Assembly: GCF_022376295.1 (NCBI RefSeq)
Contig: NZ_CP060140.1
Location: 2,112,356-2,176,355, forward strand
Reading direction: 5' to 3'
Length of the DNA: 64,000 nucleotides
From: Nodularia sphaerocarpa UHCC 0038
GTDB lineage: Bacteria > Cyanobacteriota > Cyanobacteriia > Cyanobacteriales > Nostocaceae
Part shown: positions 1 to 7,525 of the stretch, in pieces
Numbering within the stretch: position 1 is the stretch's first letter
Layout of the letters: every line of letters starts with the position of its first letter
Program-made: the position numbers and the translations under genes
Notes under the pieces: model-generated
The model's database searches: none
What the model saw: the letters and a program-made list of their open reading frames with translations, nothing else
What the model was told of the DNA's origin: nothing

Positions 1-101
1 TCCAAAATTTAAAATCTAAAATTAGGTGATGAGTTAAGAATCAAAACTCCTAACTCTGAACTTAAAACTATAAAAAATGTTCACCAATAATTGCGAGAGT
101 T

Positions 102-2162
102 GTGGATAAGGGTACGCTAGTTGAATTTAGGGTTCAAGGCGATCGCCGTCTGGGAGTAGTAGACCGCCCGGACGGCAAAACCCGTTGGTTTGTGTTAGAT
201 GAACGTGGTCAATCTCACAGCCTCGCGCCTAGACAAATTAGTTATACAGTTAACGGACAAACCTATAAACCCTCGGAAATTAGCAGTTTTCAAGGGCAGG
301 TTCAACCTTATATAGATCCCTCTAGTCTGGAAGTAGCTTGGGAATTACTGGTGGAGGATGGAGAAACAGTCACACCAGCCCAAATGGCGAATCTGCTGTT
401 TTCCGAATCAGAAGCGGCAGCTTGTTATGCTGCCCATTGCTTGTTATCAGAAGACAAACTGTATTTCAAGCAAAAAGGAGAAGCCTACGAACCACGAACG
501 GCGGCGCAGGTAGCAGAACTCAAACACCAGACAGAAGTCAAGGCACTGAAAGCCAAGGGACAGGAAGAATTTTTATCTCGCGTAGAGCAAGCCCTCCAGG
601 GTGAAGCGGTGGAATGGCAACGCCACGACCGCCAGCGATTAGAAGCACTGGAAAAATACGCAGCATTGCTCGCTGATGTGGTGCGAATGGGAGTAAATTA
701 TGATACTCTTGCCCGTGCCTATCCGCCGCCAGCCCCAGTGTTAGAAACAATGAATATGCTGGGTCGTTCGGCAACTCCTCCAGGAGCTTTTCAGTTATTA
801 ATAGACTTAGCTTGGTGGGATGCCCATGAAAACTTGTTTCTGCGTCGTTCGTCAATTCCGGTTCAGTTTCCTAGCAAGGTATTAGAAGTGGCGCAACAGC
901 GTTTGGATTTCCCCCCAACTGACTTAGATACAAATCGCCTAGATTTGTCTCATTTAAAGGTCTATACAATTGATGATGAAAGCACTACTGAGATAGACGA
1001 TGGTTTAAGTTGGGAATTACTTCCAGATGGGCGAGAACGGTTATGGGTGCATATTGCCGATCCTACCCGGTGGTTAGTGCCAGACGATGAATTAGACCTG
1101 GAAGCCAGAAAACGGGGAAGTACAGTATATTTACCGACGGGCATGGTTCCCATGTTCCCGGAATTATTGGCAACTGGTCCCATGAGTTTGGTACAGGGAA
1201 GGATTTCTTGCGCCTTGAGTTTTGGGGTGGTTTTAGATGAAACCGGGGGTGTAGAAGATTACAGCATTCATCCTAGTTTTATTAAGCCGACTTATCGCCT
1301 CACCTACGAAGATGTGGATGAGATGCTGGAGTTAGGTGTAGAAGCAGAACCAGAAATTGAGGCGATCGCTAACTGGGCAAAACAGCGCAAATCTTGGCGG
1401 TATAATCAAGGAGCCATCAGCATCAATATGCCAGAGGCGACGATCAAAGTCAAAAATGACCAGATCGATATTGATATTTTAGATGATTCTTCATCACGGC
1501 AATTGGTAGCGGAAATGATGATTATGGCGGGTGAAGTAGCCGCCCGTTACGGTCAAGCTCACAATATACCTCTGCCCTTTCGTGGTCAACCACAACCAGA
1601 ATTACCTCCAGACGAAGAACTGCTGTTACTCCCAGCCGGATTTGTTCGCTCCTGCGCCATGCGTCGTTGTATGCCCAAGAGTGAAATGAGCATCACGCCT
1701 TTACGCCATGCTGGTTTAGGTTTAAATACGTACACTCAAGCAACTTCCCCCATTCGCCGTTACAGTGACTTACTGACTCACTTTCAGTTAAAAGCCCACT
1801 TACGGGGTGAGAGTTTGCCCTTTACAGCCGACCAACTCCGAGAAGTGATGATGACAGTAACCTCTACCACCCAAGAAGTTACAATGGTAGAACGGCAGAC
1901 GAATAGATATTGGGCTTTAGAATATTTGCGCCGTCATCCCGACCAAGTTTGGGACGTGACAGTGTTAATGTGGCTACGGGAAGACAGCAATTTGGCACTA
2001 ATTTTGTTAGAAGATTTAGGCTTACAATTGCCGATGTTCTTTAAACGTTCTGTAGGATTAGGAGAACAGGTATTAGTCAAAGTTAGTCACGCTGACCCGC
2101 AAAAAGATATGATTCAGTTTCAGGAAATCATTTATCAAGAAAGCCATCAAGCAACGAATTAG
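102..2162 (+). CDS. RNase II/R family 3'-5' exoribonuclease
   Basis: Processive 3'-to-5' RNA exonuclease of the RNB family, acting in cytoplasmic mRNA turnover. The RNB catalytic signature is visible as TIDDESTTEIDDGLSW around residues 289-304, with the acidic residues D291, D299 and D300 expected to bind Mg2+. The C-terminal part keeps the family motif TSPIRRYSDLLTH. At 686 residues it matches the shorter cyanobacterial RNase II-like proteins rather than full-length E. coli RNase R. The start is GTG at 102; the purine stretch GAGAG just upstream is a weak ribosome site. An S1-like C-terminal RNA-binding part is likely but not obvious by eye. The gene faces the radical SAM gene, with a 30-nt palindrome between them. 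Family assignment is secure; RNase II versus R is not. Confidence 0.93.
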   Translation: MDKGTLVEFRVQGDRRLGVVDRPDGKTRWFVLDERGQSHSLAPRQISYTVNGQTYKPSEISSFQGQVQPYIDPSSLEVAWELLVEDGETVTPAQMANLLFSESEAAACYAAHCLLSEDKLYFKQKGEAYEPRTAAQVAELKHQTEVKALKAKGQEEFLSRVEQALQGEAVEWQRHDRQRLEALEKYAALLADVVRMGVNYDTLARAYPPPAPVLETMNMLGRSATPPGAFQLLIDLAWWDAHENLFLRRSSIPVQFPSKVLEVAQQRLDFPPTDLDTNRLDLSHLKVYTIDDESTTEIDDGLSWELLPDGRERLWVHIADPTRWLVPDDELDLEARKRGSTVYLPTGMVPMFPELLATGPMSLVQGRISCALSFGVVLDETGGVEDYSIHPSFIKPTYRLTYEDVDEMLELGVEAEPEIEAIANWAKQRKSWRYNQGAISINMPEATIKVKNDQIDIDILDDSSSRQLVAEMMIMAGEVAARYGQAHNIPLPFRGQPQPELPPDEELLLLPAGFVRSCAMRRCMPKSEMSITPLRHAGLGLNTYTQATSPIRRYSDLLTHFQLKAHLRGESLPFTADQLREVMMTVTSTTQEVTMVERQTNRYWALEYLRRHPDQVWDVTVLMWLREDSNLALILLEDLGLQLPMFFKRSVGLGEQVLVKVSHADPQKDMIQFQEIIYQESHQATN

Positions 2163-2211
2163 CTGTTGGGAATAATGGGGAGAATTTTTACGATAACTGG
2201 ACAACAAAAAA

Positions 2212-2241
2212 TGTAGAGACGTTGTATACAACGTCTCTACA
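2212..2241. repeat. 30-nt perfect palindrome, dispersed-repeat type
   Basis: The halves TGTAGAGACGTTGTA and TACAACGTCTCTACA are exact reverse complements. It sits between two convergent genes, so it could end transcription on either strand or be a small mobile palindrome. There is no strong T-run on either side. Very similar GTAGAGACGTTG palindromes are familiar as dispersed repeats in Nostocales genomes (recalled, not searched). Confidence 0.75.
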
Positions 2242-2268
2242 AAGATTAATCTAAGAAGAATATTTTAA

Positions 2269-3867
2269 CTAACTAGCGATCGCCTCGGCTTTTTCCTCAA
2301 CTTTTTTCTCTACCAATACATAAGGTTCTTCTTTACCTTGTGCCAAATACGCAGCTACCTGACTTTCTATTTGCTCGCGGACAATTTGGCGATACTCTAG
2401 AAAATGCTCGTTGTGAGCGCAGGCAGATATATAATGTTCTAGAACCCCAGGATTACGCTTGAGGATGCTAAACAAGTGATGCCAGAACTTCCAGCGAGTT
2501 TCGCGTTTAATACCTTGTCGCCAAATTACAATCAGTAACGCCTTCACAACTATCCATTCTGGCATTTTGGCGGGCGCTTTCCATTTTGGCAAACCCATCA
2601 TCAAGAAACAGCGATAGGTACGATCCAGATAGTTAATTGGATCATATAAAGTGCAGAAGGCTTCAATATATTCTCTGCCAATATCTTCTAGAGGACGGGT
2701 AGGAAGAAAATTCATCAACGTTGTTTGGTTGATGTTACCATCTTGATTTTCCCGCAGTCTGCCTTCTCTTTTTAAACGATGCCACAATGCTGTATTGGGT
2801 AAAGCTTGCAACATTGCGAAGGTAGTAGAGGGAATAGCGGCTTGTTCGGCAAATCTAACAATGCGATCGCCTGCGCCTGCTTTTTCCCCATCAAACCCGA
2901 TAATAAACCCAGCCATTGGCCGCAATCCAGCTTTGATAATGGTTTGCACTGCGTCGGCTAGGGAACTGCGAGTATTTTGAAACTTCTTCGTTAATTGCAG
3001 ACTCTCTTCATCTGGTGTTTCAATTCCTAAGAACACCGCAGAGAAACCAGACTCAACCATTAACTCCAGCATTTCTGGATCTTGTGCTAAGTCAATAGAA
3101 GCTTCAGTATCAAAGCGGAAAGGATATTGATGTTCTTCCATCCAGACTTTCAACTCTTTCAGTAACAATTTCACATTGCGCTTGTTACCAATAAAGTTGT
3201 CATCTACCATAAACACACCACGCCGCCAACCCAATTCATACAGACAATCTAACTCTGCTAGTAGTTGTGCAGGGGTTTTGGTGCGCGGTTTGCGTCCATA
3301 GAGAACAATAATGTCGCAAAATTCGCATTGGAAAGGACACCCACGCGAAAACTGCACCGACATCATGTCATAAGCATTCAATTCTAATAAGTCAAACCGG
3401 GGAATTGGTGTACCTGTGACATCTGGTTTTTCTGTGGCGCGGAAAACACCAGAAGTTTCACCCCGTTGAATCGCCGCAATAAACATGGGTAGGGTGATTT
3501 CCCCTTCATCGAGAATCAGAAAATCTGCACCGACATTTTCCACTTCATGAGGAACAGAAGTCGGATAAGGACCACCAACAGCAACTAACTTACCGCGTCG
3601 TTTTGCTTCTTGAATTTGCCCTAACAAATCTTCCTTCTGGACAATCATAGCGGAAAGAATTACCACATCTGCCCATGCCCATTCTTCTTCTGTCGCTGAA
3701 CGAATGTTGCGGTCAACGAGCTTAAACTCCCATTCTTGGGGCAGAATTGCTGCTACTGTCACTAAACCCAAGGGTGGTAACAGAACTTTGCGATCAACTA
3801 ACTCTAGAATTTTCTCATAAGACCAAAAGGTTTTGGGAAATATTGGATATACCAGTAAGATTCGCAT
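2269..3867 (-). CDS. B12-binding radical SAM protein (DUF4070 type)
   Basis: Predicted cobalamin-dependent radical SAM enzyme, 532 residues. The N-terminal ~150 residues look like a B12-binding Rossmann domain (start MRILLVYPIFPKTFW, then a VDRN strand end and VGGPYPT). The radical SAM domain begins with C177-x3-C181-x2-C184 (RGCPFQCEFCD), which should ligate the 4Fe-4S cluster that cleaves SAM. The C-terminal third fits the DUF4070 region of this subfamily. The overall layout resembles HpnP, the hopanoid C-2 methylase, but cyanobacteria carry several paralogues of this architecture and no hopanoid genes are adjacent, so no symbol is given. ATG start at 3867; transcribed toward the RNase gene. 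Confidence 0.88.
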   Translation of the reverse strand: MRILLVYPIFPKTFWSYEKILELVDRKVLLPPLGLVTVAAILPQEWEFKLVDRNIRSATEEEWAWADVVILSAMIVQKEDLLGQIQEAKRRGKLVAVGGPYPTSVPHEVENVGADFLILDEGEITLPMFIAAIQRGETSGVFRATEKPDVTGTPIPRFDLLELNAYDMMSVQFSRGCPFQCEFCDIIVLYGRKPRTKTPAQLLAELDCLYELGWRRGVFMVDDNFIGNKRNVKLLLKELKVWMEEHQYPFRFDTEASIDLAQDPEMLELMVESGFSAVFLGIETPDEESLQLTKKFQNTRSSLADAVQTIIKAGLRPMAGFIIGFDGEKAGAGDRIVRFAEQAAIPSTTFAMLQALPNTALWHRLKREGRLRENQDGNINQTTLMNFLPTRPLEDIGREYIEAFCTLYDPINYLDRTYRCFLMMGLPKWKAPAKMPEWIVVKALLIVIWRQGIKRETRWKFWHHLFSILKRNPGVLEHYISACAHNEHFLEYRQIVREQIESQVAAYLAQGKEEPYVLVEKKVEEKAEAIAS

Positions 3868-4177
3868 ATAGTATTAATCCTCACACTGTGATTGTTATCC
3901 CAACTTTAACGAAAATCTCAGACTTATTGACTTTTTATGAAATTTGCTTTAGTTTACCGTTATTTTTTGGACTTGGCAATTATACTATGTGACCTAATAG
4001 CCCAGTTTTCTGTTCCAATTAAGAATAAAATTATTAAAGAGTGTGATGAAAATTGCAGGCGATCGCATTCAGCATGACCTAGTAACCACTCGCTCATAGC
4101 ACATTATTTGACATTTTTGCTCAGAAAAATTAAATAGTTACTATAAGTAATAGCATTATTTGGTTACAAAGAGCATT

Positions 4178-4237
4178 ATGGAACGCGAAGCTTTAACAAT
4201 CCGTTTTCTTTCTGAATCTAACTGTAAGCAAAATTAA
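4178..4237 (+). pseudogene. Possible truncated RHH antitoxin relic
   Basis: A 19-codon open frame starting MEREALTIRFLSESN resembles the first residues of cyanobacterial ribbon-helix-helix antitoxins that begin MEREALTIRFP, then stops. It lies in the otherwise empty 446-bp gap before three toxin-antitoxin-like pairs. The likeness rests on about ten residues recalled from memory, so this could be chance. Confidence 0.3.
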
Positions 4238-4314
4238 GACTAATTGACTTTTTTCTCAACTTGCGTGTTGTATGTAAAAATAGAAAAAGAATTTTATAGT
4301 TTAGGAGTCCCACA

Positions 4315-4548
4315 GTGCTGGCTCAATTAGATCGCATTACTGTTAATCCTAACGTTTGCCTTGGACAACCAACAATTCGGGGAATGCGTATCACTGTGGG
4401 CTTCGTTCTGAAATTGCTAGCCAGCCACCTTTCGGTTCAGGAAGTTTTAGCAGCTTATCCCGAATTAGAGGATGAAGATATCCGACAGGCACTTAACTAC
4501 GCTGCTTGGACAGTTTCAGATAAAATTGTCGGTATTCCTTCGGCATGA
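4315..4548 (+). CDS. DUF433 antitoxin-like protein (pair 1)
   Basis: A 77-residue protein with the DUF433 signature: ITVNPNVCLGQPTIRGMRIT followed by a helical region (VLKLLASHLSVQEVLAAYPEL) and a final helix of the EDIRQALNYAA type. DUF433 proteins have a winged/homeodomain-like DNA-binding fold and are usually the antitoxin partner of DUF5615 PIN-like proteins. The start is GTG at 4315, chosen because AGGAG lies seven bases upstream (4303-4307). Its stop overlaps the next ATG by four bases (ATGA), indicating translational coupling. Toxin-antitoxin function is inferred from the family and layout, not shown. Confidence 0.88.
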   Translation: MLAQLDRITVNPNVCLGQPTIRGMRITVGFVLKLLASHLSVQEVLAAYPELEDEDIRQALNYAAWTVSDKIVGIPSA

Positions 4549-4919
4549 ATAACCTTCGCTTTCTTGCTGATGTGCATATTTCCCCTCTAACAGTTGCAGC
4601 TTTAAAATTGCAGGGTTATGACATTTTGCGGAGTACAGATTTGCTCCCTAACACTGCGGCAGATGTAGATATTTTGGAACTTGCAAGAGTTGAAAGTCGA
4701 ATTATTATCACCCAAGACTTAGATTTTTCGATGTTGATAGCTGTTGGCAAGTATAACCAACCAAGTTTGGTGACATTGCGGTTATCTTCTGCAAAACCTG
4801 ATCTGATCACACAAAGATTGTTGGAAGTTTTACCTCAGTTAGCGGAAGAACTTACTCAAGGTTCAGCCCTGACAATTGATGATAATTCTGTACGTATTCG
4901 TAAGCTGCCAATTAGTTGA
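4545..4919 (+). CDS. DUF5615 PIN-like toxin candidate (pair 1)
   Basis: A 124-residue protein of the DUF5615/Mut7-C-like PIN superfamily. It has FLADVHISP near the N-terminus (conserved Asp), DVDILELARVESRIIITQDLDF in the middle (the D-x-D-F acidic motif typical of PIN-like nucleases) and a C-terminal helical part. Such proteins are putative ribonucleases controlled by the DUF433 partner encoded just upstream, with which it shares ATGA. The acidic residues expected of a PIN active site appear intact, so there is no sign of decay. Confidence 0.87.
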   Translation: MNNLRFLADVHISPLTVAALKLQGYDILRSTDLLPNTAADVDILELARVESRIIITQDLDFSMLIAVGKYNQPSLVTLRLSSAKPDLITQRLLEVLPQLAEELTQGSALTIDDNSVRIRKLPIS

Positions 4920-5100
4920 CAATTTGAAGATAATGCCTGTAATTGCGTGGCACTTTAGATAGGTTTTCCTGAAAAATTCTGGATTTCCATCCCAAATTAG
5001 GTAAATACTTCCACAAAATACTTGAATATTATCTGTATTTTATATTACAGTAAGAATACTAAAACAATAGGTTCCCTTCTTGTATCATTGCGTTCGCTCT

Positions 5101-5943
5101 ATGAAAAATCGAAAACAGAAAATTATTGAAAAATTTGTAAAAAAAGACGATTTCTGCAATATTTGTCAAAAAAAGACGAAATTATCGGCAGATCATGTGC
5201 CTCCAAAAGCCTGTCCACCAGCAAAAAATCGCTTTATATCCAAACTTTTATATGAAATAGTGGGAGAGCGCTCTTTTCGTCCAAGAATTTCGCAGAGTGG
5301 GGTACAGTATACAACAATATGTAGTGGTTGTAATAACGATTTAGGTCAAAGATATGATTGGGCTTTAGGTGAATTCAGTCAAAAAATTGAAAGTTTTGTT
5401 GAGAGTAGTATAGTTCTCCCCGATTCATTCGAGGTGGAGTGCCATCCAAATGCAATTATACGGTCAGTTTTAGGACATCTTCTAGCTGCTAAAACAGAAA
5501 CTGATCAAGTAGTTATTGATTCTATTATTAGACCTAGTATTCAGGATCAATCATTACCTGTTCATGAAGATATTCATGTTTTTTACTGGGTATATCCCTA
5601 TGAAAAAACAATTATATTAAGAGATTTTGCTATGCCAGCTATAAGAGGTAAACTTAACACGGTAGGTTTTTTTAATATGATTAAATTTTACCCAATAGCT
5701 TTCTTAGTTACTCATCAACTTGTTGAATATGAAGGATTGTCAAGTTTACATCAATTTAATAGCTCCCCAGCGAGTGATAAAGCTTATTTGAAAATTGACT
5801 TACGAAATGTGAGAAGTTCAACATGGCCTGAAGAATGTTTAGGCATGGAAAACTTTCTTATGTTTGGTCGTGCTGCAAATGATTCTGTCTATGCAGTTCC
5901 CAGAATCAAAACAATTAAGGTTCCAGGCGTTCCAGACATCTAA
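5101..5943 (+). CDS. HNH-like zinc protein, possible nuclease
   Basis: A 280-residue protein from ATG 5101; an in-frame TTG at 5080 would add seven residues, and neither has a convincing ribosome site. The N-terminal ~90 residues have CNICQKKTKLSADHVPPKAC and then CSGCNNDLG, i.e. two CxxC pairs around a D-H-V-P-P-K core. This pattern belongs to the HNH/treble-clef group with DHVPPK or EHVPPK cores, in which the His would be the general base. The remaining ~190 residues have no domain I recognise. It lies between DUF433/DUF5615 pairs, reads AT-rich, and may be an accessory or defence nuclease; that role is inference. Confidence 0.65.
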   Translation: MKNRKQKIIEKFVKKDDFCNICQKKTKLSADHVPPKACPPAKNRFISKLLYEIVGERSFRPRISQSGVQYTTICSGCNNDLGQRYDWALGEFSQKIESFVESSIVLPDSFEVECHPNAIIRSVLGHLLAAKTETDQVVIDSIIRPSIQDQSLPVHEDIHVFYWVYPYEKTIILRDFAMPAIRGKLNTVGFFNMIKFYPIAFLVTHQLVEYEGLSSLHQFNSSPASDKAYLKIDLRNVRSSTWPEECLGMENFLMFGRAANDSVYAVPRIKTIKVPGVPDI

Positions 5944-6076
5944 CAAATCTAATGCAGTAGAACAAGTGATGCTCTGATGTCATATAATGAGGGGTATTTG
6001 CTTCAACTTTTTTATTTGCATGGTAGCGATGCTTGCGATTAGGAGAGCGATCGCGTAAGCGCTGACTTGTCAGTTT

Positions 6077-6095
6077 GCATGAGATAAACTAGAGA
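6077..6095 (+). promoter_or_regulatory. Shared upstream box of pair 2
   Basis: The string GCATGAGATAAACTAGAG lies about 31 bases before the pair 2 start. Nearly the same string (CATGGGATAAACTAGAG) precedes pair 3. It could be a shared operator or simply a trace of duplication of the cassette. Confidence 0.4.
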
Positions 6096-6125
6096 AAACA
6101 TCAGACTACTTGAGCAACTTTTATT

Positions 6126-6419
6126 ATGTTTGCTGAAACCTCCTCAAGATATGTTACCCGCAATCCTGAAATTTTAGGTGGAGAGCCAATTATTACAGGA
6201 ACTCGTACATCTATCCGCGCTATTGTTGGTTTATGGCGATTGGGCATTATGCCCGAAGAAATCCTCAATCATTTACCTCATTTAACGCTGGCACAAGTGT
6301 TTGATGCCTTGAGTTTTTATCTTGATCATCAAGCAGAAATTAATGATTATATTGAACGAAATCAAGTACCTAATGAATTAGTACATCCTGCTGTAAGAAA
6401 TGCATTAGGCACAATATGA
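6126..6419 (+). CDS. DUF433 antitoxin-like protein (pair 2)
   Basis: A 97-residue DUF433 protein: RYVTRNPEILGGEPIITGTR, then a helix-turn-helix-like stretch (TSIRAIVGLWRLGIMPEEIL) and LTLAQVFDALSFYLDH. It is longer than the pair 1 and pair 3 homologues, with a C-terminal extension after DHQAEINDYIERN. The ATG at 6126 is the only sensible start. It overlaps the downstream PIN-like gene by four bases (ATGA). It is clearly diverged from the other two DUF433 proteins in the array, so the pairs are not recent copies at protein level. Confidence 0.86.
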   Translation: MFAETSSRYVTRNPEILGGEPIITGTRTSIRAIVGLWRLGIMPEEILNHLPHLTLAQVFDALSFYLDHQAEINDYIERNQVPNELVHPAVRNALGTI

Positions 6420-6760
6420 CCATCTTTGCTGCACTTTATATAGATGAGGATATGTCCGCATTAGTCGCCACCCTTTTGCGTTCTCGTGGTTTGGATGTGA
6501 CAACTGTTCCTGAACAAGCAAATCTGGGAAAAACTGATCGTGAACAGCTAGAATTTGCAACTTCTTTATGTAGATGTCTCCTGACCCATAACCGAGTTGA
6601 TTTTGAAAGATTGCATCTTCAATTTATAGAAGAAGAAAGACAGCATTTTGGAATTATTGTTGTCCCTCAGAAAAATGCTTATGAAATTGCACAACGGGTT
6701 GGCATTTTGGTAAGTACCTTAATGGGTGATGAAATTAAAAATCAGGTATTATATGCCTAA
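6416..6760 (+). CDS. DUF5615 PIN-like toxin candidate (pair 2)
   Basis: A 114-residue DUF5615-type protein: AALYIDEDMSALVATLLRSR at the N-terminus (conserved acidic ED), then FATSLCRCLLTHNRVDFERL, where the usual TxDxDF motif appears as THNRVDF. The change from Asp to Asn-Arg at this normally acidic position could alter catalysis, though D in VDF is retained. It is coupled by ATGA to the DUF433 gene. Function as an RNase toxin is inferred from the family. Confidence 0.82.
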   Translation: MTIFAALYIDEDMSALVATLLRSRGLDVTTVPEQANLGKTDREQLEFATSLCRCLLTHNRVDFERLHLQFIEEERQHFGIIVVPQKNAYEIAQRVGILVSTLMGDEIKNQVLYA

Positions 6761-6859
6761 TTCCTGTGAAAAATTCAGATCACCCTCATCACCATGAACA
6801 TTTGAGTCCGATGTCAGAGGTGAGGGAAGCGATGGGCAAAGCCCCGCCTCCGGCGATCG

Positions 6860-6877
6860 CATGGGATAAACTAGAGG
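6860..6877 (+). promoter_or_regulatory. Shared upstream box of pair 3
   Basis: CATGGGATAAACTAGAGG, 44 bases before pair 3, matches the box before pair 2 except at one or two positions. It follows a HIP1 octamer directly and precedes another partly degenerate one. Confidence 0.4.
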
Positions 6878-6920
6878 AGTGCGATCGCGCATCTTGAGAG
6901 AGATTATGGAGTTATTTTAA

Positions 6921-7145
6921 ATGTCAGTCCTACTGCAAAGAATCACAATCAATCCCAAACAATGTGGTGGTCGTCCCTGCATTCGAGGTATGAGAATTAG
7001 AGTATCAGACATTTTAGATTTATTTGCGGCTGGACTCAGTGCAGAAGAAATATTAGCAGAAATGCCTGATCTTGAGGCTGATGACTTAAAAGCAGCACTT
7101 TCCTATGCTTCTCGTAAACTCAATCATCCAGTCCTAGTAGCATGA
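6921..7145 (+). CDS. DUF433 antitoxin-like protein (pair 3)
   Basis: A 74-residue DUF433 protein: RITINPKQCGGRPCIRGMRI, ILDLFAAGLSAEEILAEMPD, then LKAALSYASRKL. It resembles pair 1 more than pair 2 (same length class, same CxGxPxIRGMRI motif). ATG start at 6921; it ends in ATGA overlap with the next gene. Together with its partner it forms a compact bicistronic unit. Confidence 0.87.
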   Translation: MSVLLQRITINPKQCGGRPCIRGMRIRVSDILDLFAAGLSAEEILAEMPDLEADDLKAALSYASRKLNHPVLVA

Positions 7146-7483
7146 CAATCTGGGTAGATGCACACCTATCACCAGCGATCGCAACTTGGATTACTGCTAC
7201 CTTTGGTATTACAGCATTTGCTTTACGCGATCTGGGTTTAAGAGATGCGGAAGATCCTGAAATTTTCGAGGCGGCAAAATCTCAAGGTGTTATTTTTATC
7301 ACCAAAGACAGTGACTTTATTGAACTGGTAGATCGTCTGGGAACACCACCGCAAATTATTTGGTTAACTTGTGGAAATACTTCCAATGCTAGATTACAAG
7401 AGATTTTAATAAAAACTCTACCAAAGGCTTTAGAGCTTTTAAAATCAGGTGAAGCTTTAGTGGAGATCAGTGGAGACTATTAG
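7142..7483 (+). CDS. DUF5615 PIN-like toxin candidate (pair 3)
   Basis: A 113-residue DUF5615-type protein: IWVDAHLSPAIATWI (conserved Asp), FALRDLGLRDAEDPEIFEAA and VIFITKDSDFIELVDRLG with an intact acidic TKDSDF motif, then IIWLTCGNTSNARLQEIL, all standard for the family. The predicted PIN-like active-site acidics are present. ATGA coupling to the upstream DUF433 gene. Last gene of the accessory patch; the next gene is on the opposite strand. Confidence 0.87.
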   Translation: MTIWVDAHLSPAIATWITATFGITAFALRDLGLRDAEDPEIFEAAKSQGVIFITKDSDFIELVDRLGTPPQIIWLTCGNTSNARLQEILIKTLPKALELLKSGEALVEISGDY

Positions 7484-7525
7484 CTGAAAAATTTTTCGCT
7501 GATTTTGTATAACTATAACCTGCTT

